A stretch of 50,416 nt of DNA. It comes from Comamonas phosphati (GTDB taxonomy: Bacteria > Pseudomonadota > Gammaproteobacteria > Burkholderiales > Burkholderiaceae_C). The stretch lies in NCBI RefSeq assembly GCF_014637085.1, contig NZ_BMEU01000025.1, positions 1 through 50,416 of the forward strand, written 5' to 3'. The notes beneath the pieces were generated by a model. That model was not told where the DNA came from. It was given only the letters and a program-made list of their open reading frames with translations, and did not search any database. Position numbers and translations under genes: made by a program. Each line of letters opens with the position of its first letter. Position 1 is the first letter of the stretch. Shown one piece after another: positions 26,436 through 34,334 of the stretch.

Positions 26436-27938
26436 TCAGCCCGCCGCGGCCTCGTTCTGCGCAGCCTGCGCCCGCGCCATGGCCGCGATCACCTCGGCCA
26501 CGCTGGCCGTGAGCTTCTTGGCAAAGGGCACGTGCAGGAATTCGTTGGGGCCGTGGGCATTGCTCCTGGGGCCCAGCACGCCGCAGACCATCATCTGCGC
26601 CTTGGGGAAGCCCTTGCTGAGCAGGTTCATCAGCGGAATCGTGCCGCCCTGGCCGATATAACCGCAGGACGCGCCGAAGTGGGCCCTGCTGGCGGCATTG
26701 AGCGCATTCTCGAACCAGCCGTCCATGCCCGGCGCATTCCAGCCGCTGGCGGCGCCCTCGCCTTCCCAGGTCACGCGGGCCTGGTAGGGGGCGTTGTCTT
26801 CGAGCAGCGTCTTCATCTCCTGCACACAGGCTGCGGCATCGGCCAGGGGCGGCAGGCGCAGGCTGAGCTTGAAGGCCGTATAGGGGCGCAGCACGTTGCC
26901 GGCGTTCTGCAGCGAAGGCAGGCCTTCGGCGCCGGTCACCGACAGCGTGGGCTCCCAGGTGCGGCGGATCAGCGCCTGCACGGGATCCGTGGTGGTGGGC
27001 AGCGAGACGCGGGCCGAGCCGCCGCAGTCATAGTGCGCCCAGGGAAAGCGCGCGTAGGCGTCCTCGCCCAGGATGGCTGCCGTGGCGCGGATCTGTTCCA
27101 GGCGCTCGGGCGGCACTTCGCAATGAAAGCTTTCGGGCAGCACGCGGCCGCTCTTGCTGTCCTCGAGCCGGTCCAGCACCTGGCGCAGGATGCGAAAGGA
27201 CGAAGGCACCACACCCGAAGCATCGCCCGAGTGCACGCCCTCGGTGAGGATCTGCACCTTGAGCGTGCCGCTGGCCATGCCGCGCAGGCTGGTGGTCAGC
27301 CACAGCTGGTCGTAGTTGCCGGCGCCGCTGTCCAGGCAGATCACCAGGCCCACGTCGCCCAGGCGCGGGCGCAGCATTTCCACATAGGGCAGCAGGTCGC
27401 CCGAGCCGCTTTCCTCGCAGGTCTCGATGATGCCCACGATGCGCGGATGCGGCACGTTCTGGCGCTTGAGTTCCTGGATGGCGGCAATGCTGGCGTAGAC
27501 CGCATAGCCGTCATCGGCGCCGCCACGGCCATAGAGCTTGCCGTCCTCGTACTTGGGCGTCCAGGGACCCAGATCGCTGCGCCAGCCTTCGAATTCGGGC
27601 TGCTTGTCCAGGTGGCCGTACATCAGCACCGTAGGGCTGGTGGCCGCTTTCTCGGCCGTGCCGTCCACTTCGAAGAACAGCACCGGCGTGCGGCCCGGCT
27701 GGCGCACGGTCTCGAAGCGCAGGCCGGGCACCTTCTGCGCCGCCACCCAGTCGGCGGCGTTGCGCAGCACGGTGTCGATGAAGCCCAGCTTCTCCCAATC
27801 GGGCGCGAACATGGGCGACTTGGCGGGAATGCGGATGTAGTCGGTGAGCTGGTGCAGGATGTCTTCATCCCACGCACGGCTCACGTGTTCGAGAGCAAGC
27901 GCGGAGTCAAGCGCTGTGGCAGGCAGACGGGCGGTCAT
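26436..27938 (-). CDS. M20-family metallopeptidase (dipeptidase-like)
   Basis: A 500-residue zinc exopeptidase of the M20 family (carnosinase/CNDP-like). Metal and catalytic residues are visible in order: MYGHLDKQPE (His), GRGGADDGYA (bridging Asp), ETCEESGSGD (general base and metal Glu), CLDSGAGNYDQLW (Asp) and a C-terminal SNAHGPNEFL (His). The lid domain lies about residues 220-390. The start MTARLPA is preceded by CGAGG; a slightly earlier ATG is less well placed. Transcribed leftward, alone. Expected to act on short peptides in the cytoplasm; substrate not determinable. Confidence 0.9.
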   Translation of the reverse strand: MTARLPATALDSALALEHVSRAWDEDILHQLTDYIRIPAKSPMFAPDWEKLGFIDTVLRNAADWVAAQKVPGLRFETVRQPGRTPVLFFEVDGTAEKAATSPTVLMYGHLDKQPEFEGWRSDLGPWTPKYEDGKLYGRGGADDGYAVYASIAAIQELKRQNVPHPRIVGIIETCEESGSGDLLPYVEMLRPRLGDVGLVICLDSGAGNYDQLWLTTSLRGMASGTLKVQILTEGVHSGDASGVVPSSFRILRQVLDRLEDSKSGRVLPESFHCEVPPERLEQIRATAAILGEDAYARFPWAHYDCGGSARVSLPTTTDPVQALIRRTWEPTLSVTGAEGLPSLQNAGNVLRPYTAFKLSLRLPPLADAAACVQEMKTLLEDNAPYQARVTWEGEGAASGWNAPGMDGWFENALNAASRAHFGASCGYIGQGGTIPLMNLLSKGFPKAQMMVCGVLGPRSNAHGPNEFLHVPFAKKLTASVAEVIAAMARAQAAQNEAAAG

Positions 27939-28027
27939 GGCAAGGCCTCGTGAAGTAGAAAGCAAAGAGATACGCCCGAGGATACGCCAGCGCCCAAGGC
28001 TCTGGCGCAGCCATGGTTAGAACGTGT

Positions 28028-29200
28028 TCACGAATGGACGCGGCGCGGCAGGCCTGCACACTCGACGCGATTGCGCCCGGCGGCCTTGGCCCGGTAGAGC
28101 GCCTGGTCGGCCGCCTGGATCAGTTGATCCCAGCCGCCGGCGCTTTGCAGGTGGGCGCCGCACACGCCTATGCTCACCGTGACGGCGATGGAGCGGCCTT
28201 CATGCAGGCACGGCGTCTGCTCCATGGCTTCGCGCAGCGTTTCGGCCAGCGCCGCCGCGCCGGCCAGCGTGGTGTCGGGCAGCAGCAGCATGAACTCCTC
28301 GCCGCCATAGCGCCCCACCAGGTCCTGGGCGCGCAGCCGCGCGCGCAAGACGGCCGCCACATGGCACAGCACCTGGTCGCCGGCATGGTGGCCGTGGGTG
28401 TCGTTCACCGCCTTGAAATGGTCGATGTCCAGCATCATGAGCGCATAGGACTCGCCGGCACGCACGGCACGCGCCGCATCGCGGTCCAGCGCCTGGGTAA
28501 GCGCGCGGCGGTTGGCGGCGCCGGTCAGCTCGTCGTGGGCGGCGAAGTAGCGGTTGTCCGCGTCGGCCCGGTCCTTGGTCATGAGGATGAAGCCCAGCGA
28601 CGCCAGGATGACGACGACAAAGGCCGCCATGAAGACGAAGGACTGCATGGGGCTGATGCGCAGCAGGCCGTCGAGCGGAATGGCATGCATCGCCGCCAGC
28701 ACGCCGCGCACGACCAGCAGCAGGAACTGCAACCCCGCCCCCACGGTCAGCAGCCATGCGCCCCGCCGCTGCGCAAGCGGCTGCGGCCGCCACAGCGCCC
28801 ACAGCACCAGGCCGAGCTGCGCGGGCCCCAAGGCGCCCGTCACCATGATGCGCACGCGGTAATCGTCGATGAAGACGGCAAACAGCGCCGTCGTCACCAC
28901 CACCGGCACCAGCATGCGGGCCCACGGCAAGGCCTGTCCCCGGAACTGGTACACGGCGCCCAGCGACAGCGCCACGGTTCCGGACAGCAGCATATTGGAC
29001 AGCACGATGCTGGCCCAGTCGGACACCGTGCCGCGCAGCGCGTACAGCACATAGGTTGCCGCGTGCAGCACCAGCCCCAGCGCCCACAGGTCCGTGCCTT
29101 CGCTGCGCTGCGGCCGCGCCACGGCCAGCGATACGGCCATGGCAAGCGATGCCGCAGCGATCATCAGCAGCATGGTGGTCACATCGAGAACAAGCGTCAT
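28028..29200 (-). CDS. Membrane-bound diguanylate cyclase (GGDEF)
   Basis: This enzyme makes cyclic di-GMP from two GTP. The 390-residue protein has about seven predicted membrane spans in residues 1-207, then a GGDEF domain (from HDELTGAANRRAL at about 222). The active-site GGEEF at 299-303 and DIDHFKAVND are intact. An inhibitory I-site RxxD (R290-D293) precedes it, so product inhibition is likely. The membrane part matches no named sensor I can identify. Cyclic di-GMP controls LapA-type adhesins in other bacteria, which is of interest given the adhesin at the window start, but the link is speculative. Confidence 0.92.
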   Translation of the reverse strand: MTLVLDVTTMLLMIAAASLAMAVSLAVARPQRSEGTDLWALGLVLHAATYVLYALRGTVSDWASIVLSNMLLSGTVALSLGAVYQFRGQALPWARMLVPVVVTTALFAVFIDDYRVRIMVTGALGPAQLGLVLWALWRPQPLAQRRGAWLLTVGAGLQFLLLVVRGVLAAMHAIPLDGLLRISPMQSFVFMAAFVVVILASLGFILMTKDRADADNRYFAAHDELTGAANRRALTQALDRDAARAVRAGESYALMMLDIDHFKAVNDTHGHHAGDQVLCHVAAVLRARLRAQDLVGRYGGEEFMLLLPDTTLAGAAALAETLREAMEQTPCLHEGRSIAVTVSIGVCGAHLQSAGGWDQLIQAADQALYRAKAAGRNRVECAGLPRRVHS

Positions 29201-29278
29201 GGGGCGAAAGCGGATGGACAGCCGAAGCCGTAACGTCAAGTTACACTGGCGGATGCCGTGCAGTATGCCAGAGCGCCA

Positions 29279-29309
29279 TGGCGCGGTCCCCTGCGGGAAA
29301 ACCGCGCCA
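29279..29309. terminator. Hairpin between metW and the GGDEF gene
   Basis: TGGCGCGGT (29279-29287) pairs perfectly with ACCGCGCCA (29301-29309). It lies 18 bp after the metW stop. No T tract follows, so it is a weak or non-canonical terminator. Confidence 0.4.
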
Positions 29310-29326
29310 CGGCTCGGCAGAACCGC

Positions 29327-29911
29327 CTACGCGTGCTCGAAGTGGAAGACCGCCGTGGTCGCCAGCAGATTGGGCAGGGAGCGCACCAGCTTGCCGTCCT
29401 GCAGGCCGAAGGAATCGAGGATGCGCAGACGGTTCTTGGTCGCCAGCACCTCGAAGTCCTTGTAGGTGCCCACGCGGATGTTGGGCGTGTCGTACCACTG
29501 GTAAGGCAGGCGGCGCGTGACCGGCATGCGCCCGCGCAGCACCGAGAAGCGGTTGCTCCAGTGCGCGAAGTTGGGAAAGGCGACGATGCCGGCACGGCCT
29601 ATGCGCGCGGTTTCCTGCAGCATGACTTCGGCGTTGCGCAGATGCTGCAGCGTGTCGATCTGCAGCACCACGTCGAAGCTGTTGTCGCCGAAGATCGCCA
29701 GCCCGTCCTCCAGATTGAGCTGCAGCACGTTCACGCCGCGGCGCGTGCAGGCCAGCACATTGGCATCGTCGAGCTCCACGCCGTAGCCGGCGCAGCCGCG
29801 CTCGCGGATCAGGTGCGACAGCAGGGCGCCGTCGCCGCAGCCCAGGTCCAGCACGCGCGAGCCCTCGGGCACCAGCTTGGCAATCGCTCGCATGGTGGTC
29901 AGTTCGCTCAT
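29327..29911 (-). CDS. metW: Methionine biosynthesis protein MetW
   Basis: A 194-residue SAM-fold protein with the motif VLDLGCGDG (about residues 20-28), GVELDD and [12 protein letters not shown]. MetW accompanies MetX in many proteobacteria; genetic work links it to homoserine acylation, and its exact reaction is not settled. Its ATG overlaps the metX stop (ATGA, 29908-29911), so the two are translationally coupled. Confidence 0.95.
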   Translation of the reverse strand: MSELTTMRAIAKLVPEGSRVLDLGCGDGALLSHLIRERGCAGYGVELDDANVLACTRRGVNVLQLNLEDGLAIFGDNSFDVVLQIDTLQHLRNAEVMLQETARIGRAGIVAFPNFAHWSNRFSVLRGRMPVTRRLPYQWYDTPNIRVGTYKDFEVLATKNRLRILDSFGLQDGKLVRSLPNLLATTAVFHFEHA

Positions 29912-31137
29912 GCGGCCTCCTTGGCGGTGTTGGCGGGGTTCGGTTTCTTGGCAATGCCTTCGAAGTAGGAGCGCATCACGTTCATATATCGGGGGTCGTC
30001 CAGCAAAAAGGCGTCGTGGCCGTGCGGCGCATCGATCTCGGCATAGCTCACGTCGCGCTGGTTCTCGAGCAGCGACTTGACGATCTCGCGGCTGCGCGCC
30101 GGCGCAAAGCGCCAGTCCGTGGAGAAGCTCACCAGCAGGTACTTGGCCTTGGACACGGCCAGAGCCTGGGTCAGGTCGCCGCCGTGGGCACGCGCGGGGT
30201 CGAAATAGTCCAGCGCGCGCGTGATCAGCAGATAGGTGTTCGCGTCGAAATAGCCGCTGAACTTTTCGCCCTGGTAGCGCAGATAGCTCTCGATCTGGAA
30301 TTCCACTTCCTGCGTGCTGTACAGGTAGTCGCGCCGATCCGGCGCTGGGCCGCCCCGAGCCGGATCGGCCCCATCGGGGGGCAGCGAATCACGGGCACCG
30401 GGGAGCGTGGGGGTTTTGAGACTGCGTCCGAATTTCTCGTTCATCACGCCGTCGGAGAGGTAGGTGATGTGGCCGATCATGCGCGCGATGCGCAGGCCGC
30501 GTGCGGGCACCACGCCATGCTCGTAGAAGTGGCCGCCGTGGAAGTCGGGGTCGGTGACGATGGCGCGCCGCGCCACTTCGTTGAACGCAATGTTCTCGGC
30601 GTTGAGATTGGGGGCGCTGGCCACCACCACGGCATGGCGCATGCGATCGGGATGGCGCAACGACCAGGACAGCGCCTGCATGCCGCCCAGGCTGCCGCCC
30701 AGCACCGCGGCCAGTTGCTCAATGCCCAGCCTATCGAGCAGCCGCGCCTGGGCATCCACCCAGTCCTCCACCGTCACCACGGGGAAGTCGGCGCCATAGG
30801 GCTTGCCCGTGGCCGGATTGGTGTCCATGGGTCCGGTGGAGCCGAAGCACGAGCCCAGGTTGTTGATGCCGATGACGAAGAACTGGTCGGTGTCCACGGG
30901 CTTGCCCGGGCCGATCATGTTGTCCCACCAGCCCTCGCTCCTGGGCTGGCCTTCATAGCTGCCGGCCACATGGTGCGAGGCATTGAGCGCATGGCAGACC
31001 AGGATGGCATTGCTCTTGTCGGCATTGAGCTGGCCATAGGTCTCGAAGGCCAGGTCGTAGTCGGCGATGGAGCCACCGCCCTGCAAGGGCAGCGGCTCAT
31101 CGAAATGCATGGATTGGGGGGTGGCGATGAAGGACAT
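29908..31137 (-). CDS. metX: Homoserine O-acyltransferase MetX, with repeat-derived insert
   Basis: MetX activates homoserine with an acyl group (succinyl in many betaproteobacteria, acetyl elsewhere) for methionine synthesis. The 409-residue alpha/beta hydrolase shows [12 protein letters not shown], the nucleophile S149 in [11 protein letters not shown], then the catalytic aspartate in STDWRFAP and histidine in PHGHDAFLL. Residues 241-268, between EKFGRSLK and [11 protein letters not shown], are encoded by a dispersed repeat (copy E) and lengthen a lid-region loop while keeping the frame. The ATG lies 1 nt after a terminator U-tract with no Shine-Dalgarno between, consistent with control by the leader RNA. 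Confidence 0.93.
   Translation of the reverse strand: MSFIATPQSMHFDEPLPLQGGGSIADYDLAFETYGQLNADKSNAILVCHALNASHHVAGSYEGQPRSEGWWDNMIGPGKPVDTDQFFVIGINNLGSCFGSTGPMDTNPATGKPYGADFPVVTVEDWVDAQARLLDRLGIEQLAAVLGGSLGGMQALSWSLRHPDRMRHAVVVASAPNLNAENIAFNEVARRAIVTDPDFHGGHFYEHGVVPARGLRIARMIGHITYLSDGVMNEKFGRSLKTPTLPGARDSLPPDGADPARGGPAPDRRDYLYSTQEVEFQIESYLRYQGEKFSGYFDANTYLLITRALDYFDPARAHGGDLTQALAVSKAKYLLVSFSTDWRFAPARSREIVKSLLENQRDVSYAEIDAPHGHDAFLLDDPRYMNVMRSYFEGIAKKPNPANTAKEAA
30333..30416 (-). repeat. Covarying-stem repeat, copy E, in frame inside metX
   Basis: Plus-strand arms GCCGATCCGGC (30333-30343) and GCCGGATCGGC (30359-30369), a perfect 11-bp stem, enclose GCTGGGCCGCCCCGA, two changes from the usual loop. 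The tail keeps the CCCC/GGGG block and GCGTGGGGG. Read in metX it gives TPTL-5 [23 protein letters not shown], the same frame and length as copy D. Confidence 0.88.
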
Positions 31138-31236
31138 GAAAAAAACCCGGCATCGCTAAAAACGAGGCCGGGTTCGCTGGTTTCGTCTTTAGCAGGATTT
31201 ATAAAGCGCCCGCAAGCAGAAGCAAATCGGCGCGTT
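31138..31236 (-). promoter_or_regulatory. SAM-II riboswitch with intrinsic terminator, metX leader
   Basis: Reading 5' to 3' on the minus strand: P1 arm GCGCC (31233-31229), GATTTG, GCTTGC, P1 arm GGCGC (31210-31206), an A/U-rich linker TTTATAAATCCT, then GCTAAAG (31193-31187). This order and these conserved blocks are those of the SAM-II (metA-type) aptamer, known upstream of metA and metX. A terminator follows: AACCCGGC/GCCGGGTT (31144-31151 with 31167-31174) and seven U residues ending 1 nt before the ATG. GCTAAAGACG can instead pair with CGTTTTTAGC in the terminator loop (one G-U), a plausible antiterminator. SAM would favour the off state. Confidence 0.75.
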
Positions 31237-31258
31237 GAAGGCGCAGTGTACTGCATCA

Positions 31259-31275
31259 ACTCCCATTACGGGAGT
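31259..31275. repeat. Short hairpin between the GDT1 gene and the metX leader
   Basis: ACTCCC-ATTAC-GGGAGT, a perfect 6-bp stem, lies 24 bp after the stop of the upstream exporter gene. No T tract follows, so it may be a weak terminator or part of the metX leader. Confidence 0.4.
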
Positions 31276-31298
31276 GAAGCAGTCCTGCCCAGAAAAGC

Positions 31299-31868
31299 TC
31301 AGACCTTGGTCAGCAAAGCCGCAATGCCCAGCACCAGGAAGACGACGGCGCATACGCGGTGGATGGTCTTGATCGGCAGCTTCTGCGTGATCTTCTCGCC
31401 AAACCACACCACCGGCGCATTGGCCAGCATCATGCCCAGCGTGGTGCCCGCCACCACCCAGTAGTACGACAGCGGATATTTGGCCGCCAGGCCCACCGTG
31501 GCCAGCTGCGTCTTGTCGCCCATCTCGGCCAGGAAGAACAGTATCAGCGTGGTGCCGAACACGCCCCAGCGGCCGTTGCTCTTCTCGGCCTCGTCTTCGT
31601 CGAGCTTGTCGGGAATCAGCATCCAGCCCGCCATCAGGATGAAGGAAATGCCGAGGATCCAGCGCAGCACGTCGGGGCCGAGCACCGTGGTGATCCAGTT
31701 GCCCACGGCGCCCGCCAAGGCATGGTTGACCACCGTGGCCGCAAAAATGCCGCCCACGATGGGCCAGGGCTTGCGGAACTTGGCCGCCAACACGAGCGAC
31801 AGCAGCTGGGTCTTGTCCCCGATCTCGGCCAGCGCGACGATGGAGGTGGAAATGAGAAAAGCTTCCAT
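31299..31868 (-). CDS. GDT1/TMEM165-family manganese exporter (UPF0016)
   Basis: A 189-residue inner-membrane protein with six membrane spans in two repeats, each carrying the family signature: ALAEIGDKTQ near residue 13 and LAEMGDKTQ near 108. These acidic motifs bind the transported cation; bacterial members have been linked to manganese export. A yybP-ykoY-type manganese riboswitch precedes the gene, which strongly supports this. The start MEAFLIS puts the first EIGDKTQ in the first span as usual. Confidence 0.92.
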   Translation of the reverse strand: MEAFLISTSIVALAEIGDKTQLLSLVLAAKFRKPWPIVGGIFAATVVNHALAGAVGNWITTVLGPDVLRWILGISFILMAGWMLIPDKLDEDEAEKSNGRWGVFGTTLILFFLAEMGDKTQLATVGLAAKYPLSYYWVVAGTTLGMMLANAPVVWFGEKITQKLPIKTIHRVCAVVFLVLGIAALLTKV

Positions 31869-31954
31869 GATGTGGGGCAGACGGCCGGAGGTGCCAGAGC
31901 GCATCGACCACGCACCGACTCCGGCCTATCTGCTCATAGGTTTTCTCGGTACGC

Positions 31955-32092
31955 GATCAATGGTCTCGGCCAGTCGCACCGCGGTGTTGCACCACGGGCC
32001 GCATGCGCCATAGATCACCAAAGATCCAAGTCTGTTGACACATGCATCCGGCAGCTGGCTGCCGAACGGCCTACTCCCCAAAGAAAGTAGGC
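31955..32092 (-). promoter_or_regulatory. yybP-ykoY (manganese) riboswitch
   Basis: On the minus strand the leader carries TTTGGGGAGTAGGC (around 32083-32070) and, about 110 nt later, TGGCCGAGACC (to 31962). The paired signature GGGGAGUAG ... GAGACC defines the yybP-ykoY class, which senses Mn2+ and typically precedes MntP and UPF0016/GDT1 genes. Internal GC-rich arms (CCGTGGTGCAACACCGCGG) provide the expected extra stems. About 90 nt separate it from the exporter start, enough for an expression platform that I did not resolve. Confidence 0.85.
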
Positions 32093-32310
32093 AGCGATTC
32101 TAGCATTCGGTTGTTGGGCCCGAACCGGAAGTTTCCTGCGTCCCCAGCTCGCACTCGAGGGTATCCACCGATGAGATCGGTGTTGGCATAAACACAAATT
32201 TCAGGGCTTTCACAATAGACCTGCAAAGCTTCTGTCTCATAATGCTCAAGTCTTTGTTTGGGATCCGTCCCAGATGGGGACGAGTGCGTTTGCGTCTCTA
32301 ACGTTGTCAT
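32071..32310 (-). CDS. Hypothetical 79-residue protein
   Basis: An open frame beginning MTTLETQTHSSPSGTDPKQR, with AGGGAG about 12 nt upstream. I recognise no family. It has ordinary amino acid composition and is less arginine/alanine-biased than shadow frames here. Its 3' end overlaps the 5' part of the manganese riboswitch, and the candidate promoter of the divergent RRM gene lies inside it. Both argue for caution. Confidence 0.3.
   Translation of the reverse strand: MTTLETQTHSSPSGTDPKQRLEHYETEALQVYCESPEICVYANTDLIGGYPRVRAGDAGNFRFGPNNRMLESLPTFFGE
32216..32243 (+). promoter_or_regulatory. Candidate promoter of the first RRM gene
   Basis: TAGACC, 16-bp spacer, CATAAT (32238-32243), giving a leader of about 115 nt before the ATG. 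A long leader is common for cold-inducible RNA-binding proteins. The same CATAAT hexamer recurs at 32843-32848 ahead of the second RRM gene. Confidence 0.35.
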
Positions 32311-32366
32311 CGCTTGTTGACTCCCTAGGGCTCCATCGCGTTTTCAAGTTTTTTCAGGAGTCCATC

Positions 32367-32741
32367 ATGGGCAACAAGCTTTACGTCGGCAACCTGCCGT
32401 ATTCTTTCCGCGACCAAGATCTGCAAGATCAGTTCAGCGAATTCGGCGCTGTGAGCAGCGCCAAGGTGATGATGGAGCGCGACACCGGCCGCTCCAAGGG
32501 TTTCGGCTTTGTGGAAATGGGCAGCGATGCCGAAGCACAGGCAGCTATCCAGGGCCTGAACGGCCGCAACTGCGGTGGCCGCGACCTCGTGGTCAACGAA
32601 GCCCGTCCCATGGAGCCCCGTCCTCCCCGCTCCGGCGGCTTCGGTGGTGGCTTCGGCGGCGGCGGCCGTGAAGGCGGCGGCGGCGGCTTCGGTGGCGGCC
32701 GTGGCGATGGCGGTGGTTATGGCCGCCGCAACAGCTACTAA
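32367..32741 (+). CDS. Glycine-rich RRM RNA-binding protein 1
   Basis: A 124-residue protein with a single RNA recognition motif (residues 1-80: RNP2 KLYVGNL, RNP1 KGFGFVEM) and a glycine/arginine-rich tail (GGFGGGRGDGGGYGRR). Such proteins are cold- or stress-inducible RNA chaperones in cyanobacteria and many proteobacteria. CAGGAG precedes the ATG. A strong terminator follows and a paralogue lies 239 bp downstream. Role inferred from family. Confidence 0.93.
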   Translation: MGNKLYVGNLPYSFRDQDLQDQFSEFGAVSSAKVMMERDTGRSKGFGFVEMGSDAEAQAAIQGLNGRNCGGRDLVVNEARPMEPRPPRSGGFGGGFGGGGREGGGGGFGGGRGDGGGYGRRNSY

Positions 32742-32754
32742 GCATCCAATGCTC

Positions 32755-32786
32755 ACAAAAAAGGAACCTTCGGGTTCCTTTTTTGT
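32755..32786 (+). terminator. Terminator of the first RRM gene
   Basis: A 14-bp perfect stem, ACAAAAAAGGAACC/GGTTCCTTTTTTGT, closed by a TTCG tetraloop (32769-32772), with six T residues. It lies 13 bp after the stop. Confidence 0.92.
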
Positions 32787-32979
32787 TGCCAATCGTTATA
32801 AATCTTGGTTTTGGAGCATTTATTTTTTGGTTTTTTGTGCTTCATAATATTTATCCGGGCGTTTCCGCTCGGGCGCGAAGAGAGGTTTGGGGTTCTTGCA
32901 TGGTCTTCCATTGGGGATTTCGCTGACATCCTGAAGTCGATCGCCAAACTGAAAGTATTGAGGAGCTGAGGAGTTATTA
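32787..32979 (+). promoter_or_regulatory. AT-rich leader/promoter region of the second RRM gene
   Basis: The 193-bp interval starts AT-rich, unlike its surroundings, and contains CATAAT at 32843-32848, shared with the upstream paralogue. If that is the -10, the leader is about 125 nt. No clear -35 is visible. GAGGAG sits about 7 nt before the ATG. Confidence 0.35.
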
Positions 32980-33456
32980 ATGGGCAATAAGCTTTATGTC
33001 GGCAACCTTCCCTATGGTGTCCGCGACAGCGACCTGGAGCAAGTCTTCACCCCATTTGGCGCAGTGACCAGCGCTCGCGTCATGATGGAACGCGATACCG
33101 GCCGCTCCAAGGGTTTCGGTTTTGTGGAAATGGGCAGCGATGCGGAAGCGCAAGCCGCCATTCAGGGAATGAATGGCCAACCCTTGGGCGGCCGCAGCCT
33201 GATCGTGAATGAAGCCCGACCCATGGAGCCCCGCCCGCCCCGCTCGGGTGGTGGTTTTGGCGGCGGTGGTGGTGGCGGCGGCTACCGCAACGAAGGCGGA
33301 GGCTATGGTGGCGGTGGTGGTTACGGCGGCGGCCGCGAGGGTGGCGGCGGCTACGGCCGCGGCGATGGCCGTGGCGACGGAGGCTTTCGCAGCCCCTACG
33401 GCTCCGGTCCACGCCGTGGCGGCGGTGGCTACGGCGGCGGCAACCGCGGCGAATAA
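32980..33456 (+). CDS. Glycine-rich RRM RNA-binding protein 2
   Basis: A 158-residue paralogue of the preceding gene. The RRM (residues 1-80) keeps RNP2 KLYVGNLPYG and an identical block from MMERDTGRSKGFGFVEMGSD. The tail is longer and more repetitive, with GGYGGG and GGGGYG units plus arginines. The near identity of the domains indicates a recent tandem duplication; the divergence of loops and tail suggests different targets or regulation. The gene has its own leader and terminator, so the two can be expressed separately. Confidence 0.93.
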   Translation: MGNKLYVGNLPYGVRDSDLEQVFTPFGAVTSARVMMERDTGRSKGFGFVEMGSDAEAQAAIQGMNGQPLGGRSLIVNEARPMEPRPPRSGGGFGGGGGGGGYRNEGGGYGGGGGYGGGREGGGGYGRGDGRGDGGFRSPYGSGPRRGGGGYGGGNRGE

Positions 33457-33508
33457 GGGTCGTATGACCATGCTCCGCAGTCACACTGTTTAGGAGCGGA
33501 CAGATTTG

Positions 33509-33533
33509 ATAAAGGCACCTTCGGTGCCTTTAT
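33509..33533. terminator. Bidirectional terminator between the RRM gene and SDR gene
   Basis: ATAAAGGCACC (33509-33519) pairs perfectly with GGTGCCTTTAT (33523-33533). A/T tracts at both ends allow it to serve both convergent genes. Confidence 0.85.
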
Positions 33534-34331
33534 TCATTTTGCCGGAGGTTCGTGCCGCGGCTTGCGCCCCCGCCCGACCAGCAATCTGTCCCAGATACGG
33601 CCGGGCAGTATATTCATCACCCGCCCGGCAATAGACATCTGCCAGGGAATAATGGCATAGCATTTGTTTTGGGTCATGGCCTTCCACGCCTTATCCGCAA
33701 ACTGCTGCGGACTTAAAAGAAATGGCATGGGATATGGATTTCTCTGCGTCAAAGGCGTATCGACATACCCCGGCAGCAAAGTAATCACCTGCACACCGGA
33801 ATCGCGCAATTCTCCGCGCAGGCTTTCGCAATAGGCAATGACGGCAGCCTTGCTGGCGCAATAGGCGGCATGGCCGGGCAAGCCACGGATGCCGGCCACG
33901 CTGGCAATGCCGACCAGGCGGCCGCTGCCGCGCGCCACCATGGGAGCGATGAAGGCCTGAAAGCTTGCGGCCACGCCCATGACATTGGTATCGAGCACCT
34001 GCCGCATGGCATCCAGATCTTCGCGCCGCGAGGTGTCCACCCCCCAGCTGATGCCGGCATTGGCAATCACCAGGTCGGGCACGCCCTGGCGCTCAAGGCA
34101 CGCTTGCGCCGCCGCGCATGCGCTGTCCGGCTGCGCCACATCGGCTTCATAGATGGCATAGCGCCCCGGCTCCAGCTGCATTTGCGCAGCCCACTGCGCG
34201 ATGACCTGCGTGCGCCTGGCCACCAGCGCCAGCGACCAGCCGGCCTGGTAGCAGCGCAGCGCCAGGGCCTGCCCAATCCCGCTGGAAGCGCCCGTGATGT
34301 AGACCAGCGGAGCCGAACCTGTCGCCGGCAT
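33534..34331 (-). CDS. Short-chain dehydrogenase/reductase
   Basis: A 265-residue SDR with the cofactor motif TGASSGIGQAL (residues 14-24), NAGIS, the catalytic serine region GIASVAGIRG and the YCASKAA active-site motif (Tyr-x3-Lys). The arginine after the first strand (LVARR) suggests NADP(H). It starts 3 bp after lptC, so it is transcribed with kdsD-kdsC-lptC. The C-terminal IAGRVMNILPGRIWDRLLV is hydrophobic and may bind membranes. Substrate unknown; a lipid or sugar is conceivable from context. Confidence 0.88.
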   Translation of the reverse strand: MPATGSAPLVYITGASSGIGQALALRCYQAGWSLALVARRTQVIAQWAAQMQLEPGRYAIYEADVAQPDSACAAAQACLERQGVPDLVIANAGISWGVDTSRREDLDAMRQVLDTNVMGVAASFQAFIAPMVARGSGRLVGIASVAGIRGLPGHAAYCASKAAVIAYCESLRGELRDSGVQVITLLPGYVDTPLTQRNPYPMPFLLSPQQFADKAWKAMTQNKCYAIIPWQMSIAGRVMNILPGRIWDRLLVGRGRKPRHEPPAK

Positions 34332-34334
34332 GGC

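Noticed and set aside
32640-33450. GGC-rich repeats at the 3' ends of the RRM genes as a CRISPR or satellite array
   Set aside because: They encode glycine/arginine-rich tails in frame, with no regular repeat-spacer spacing.
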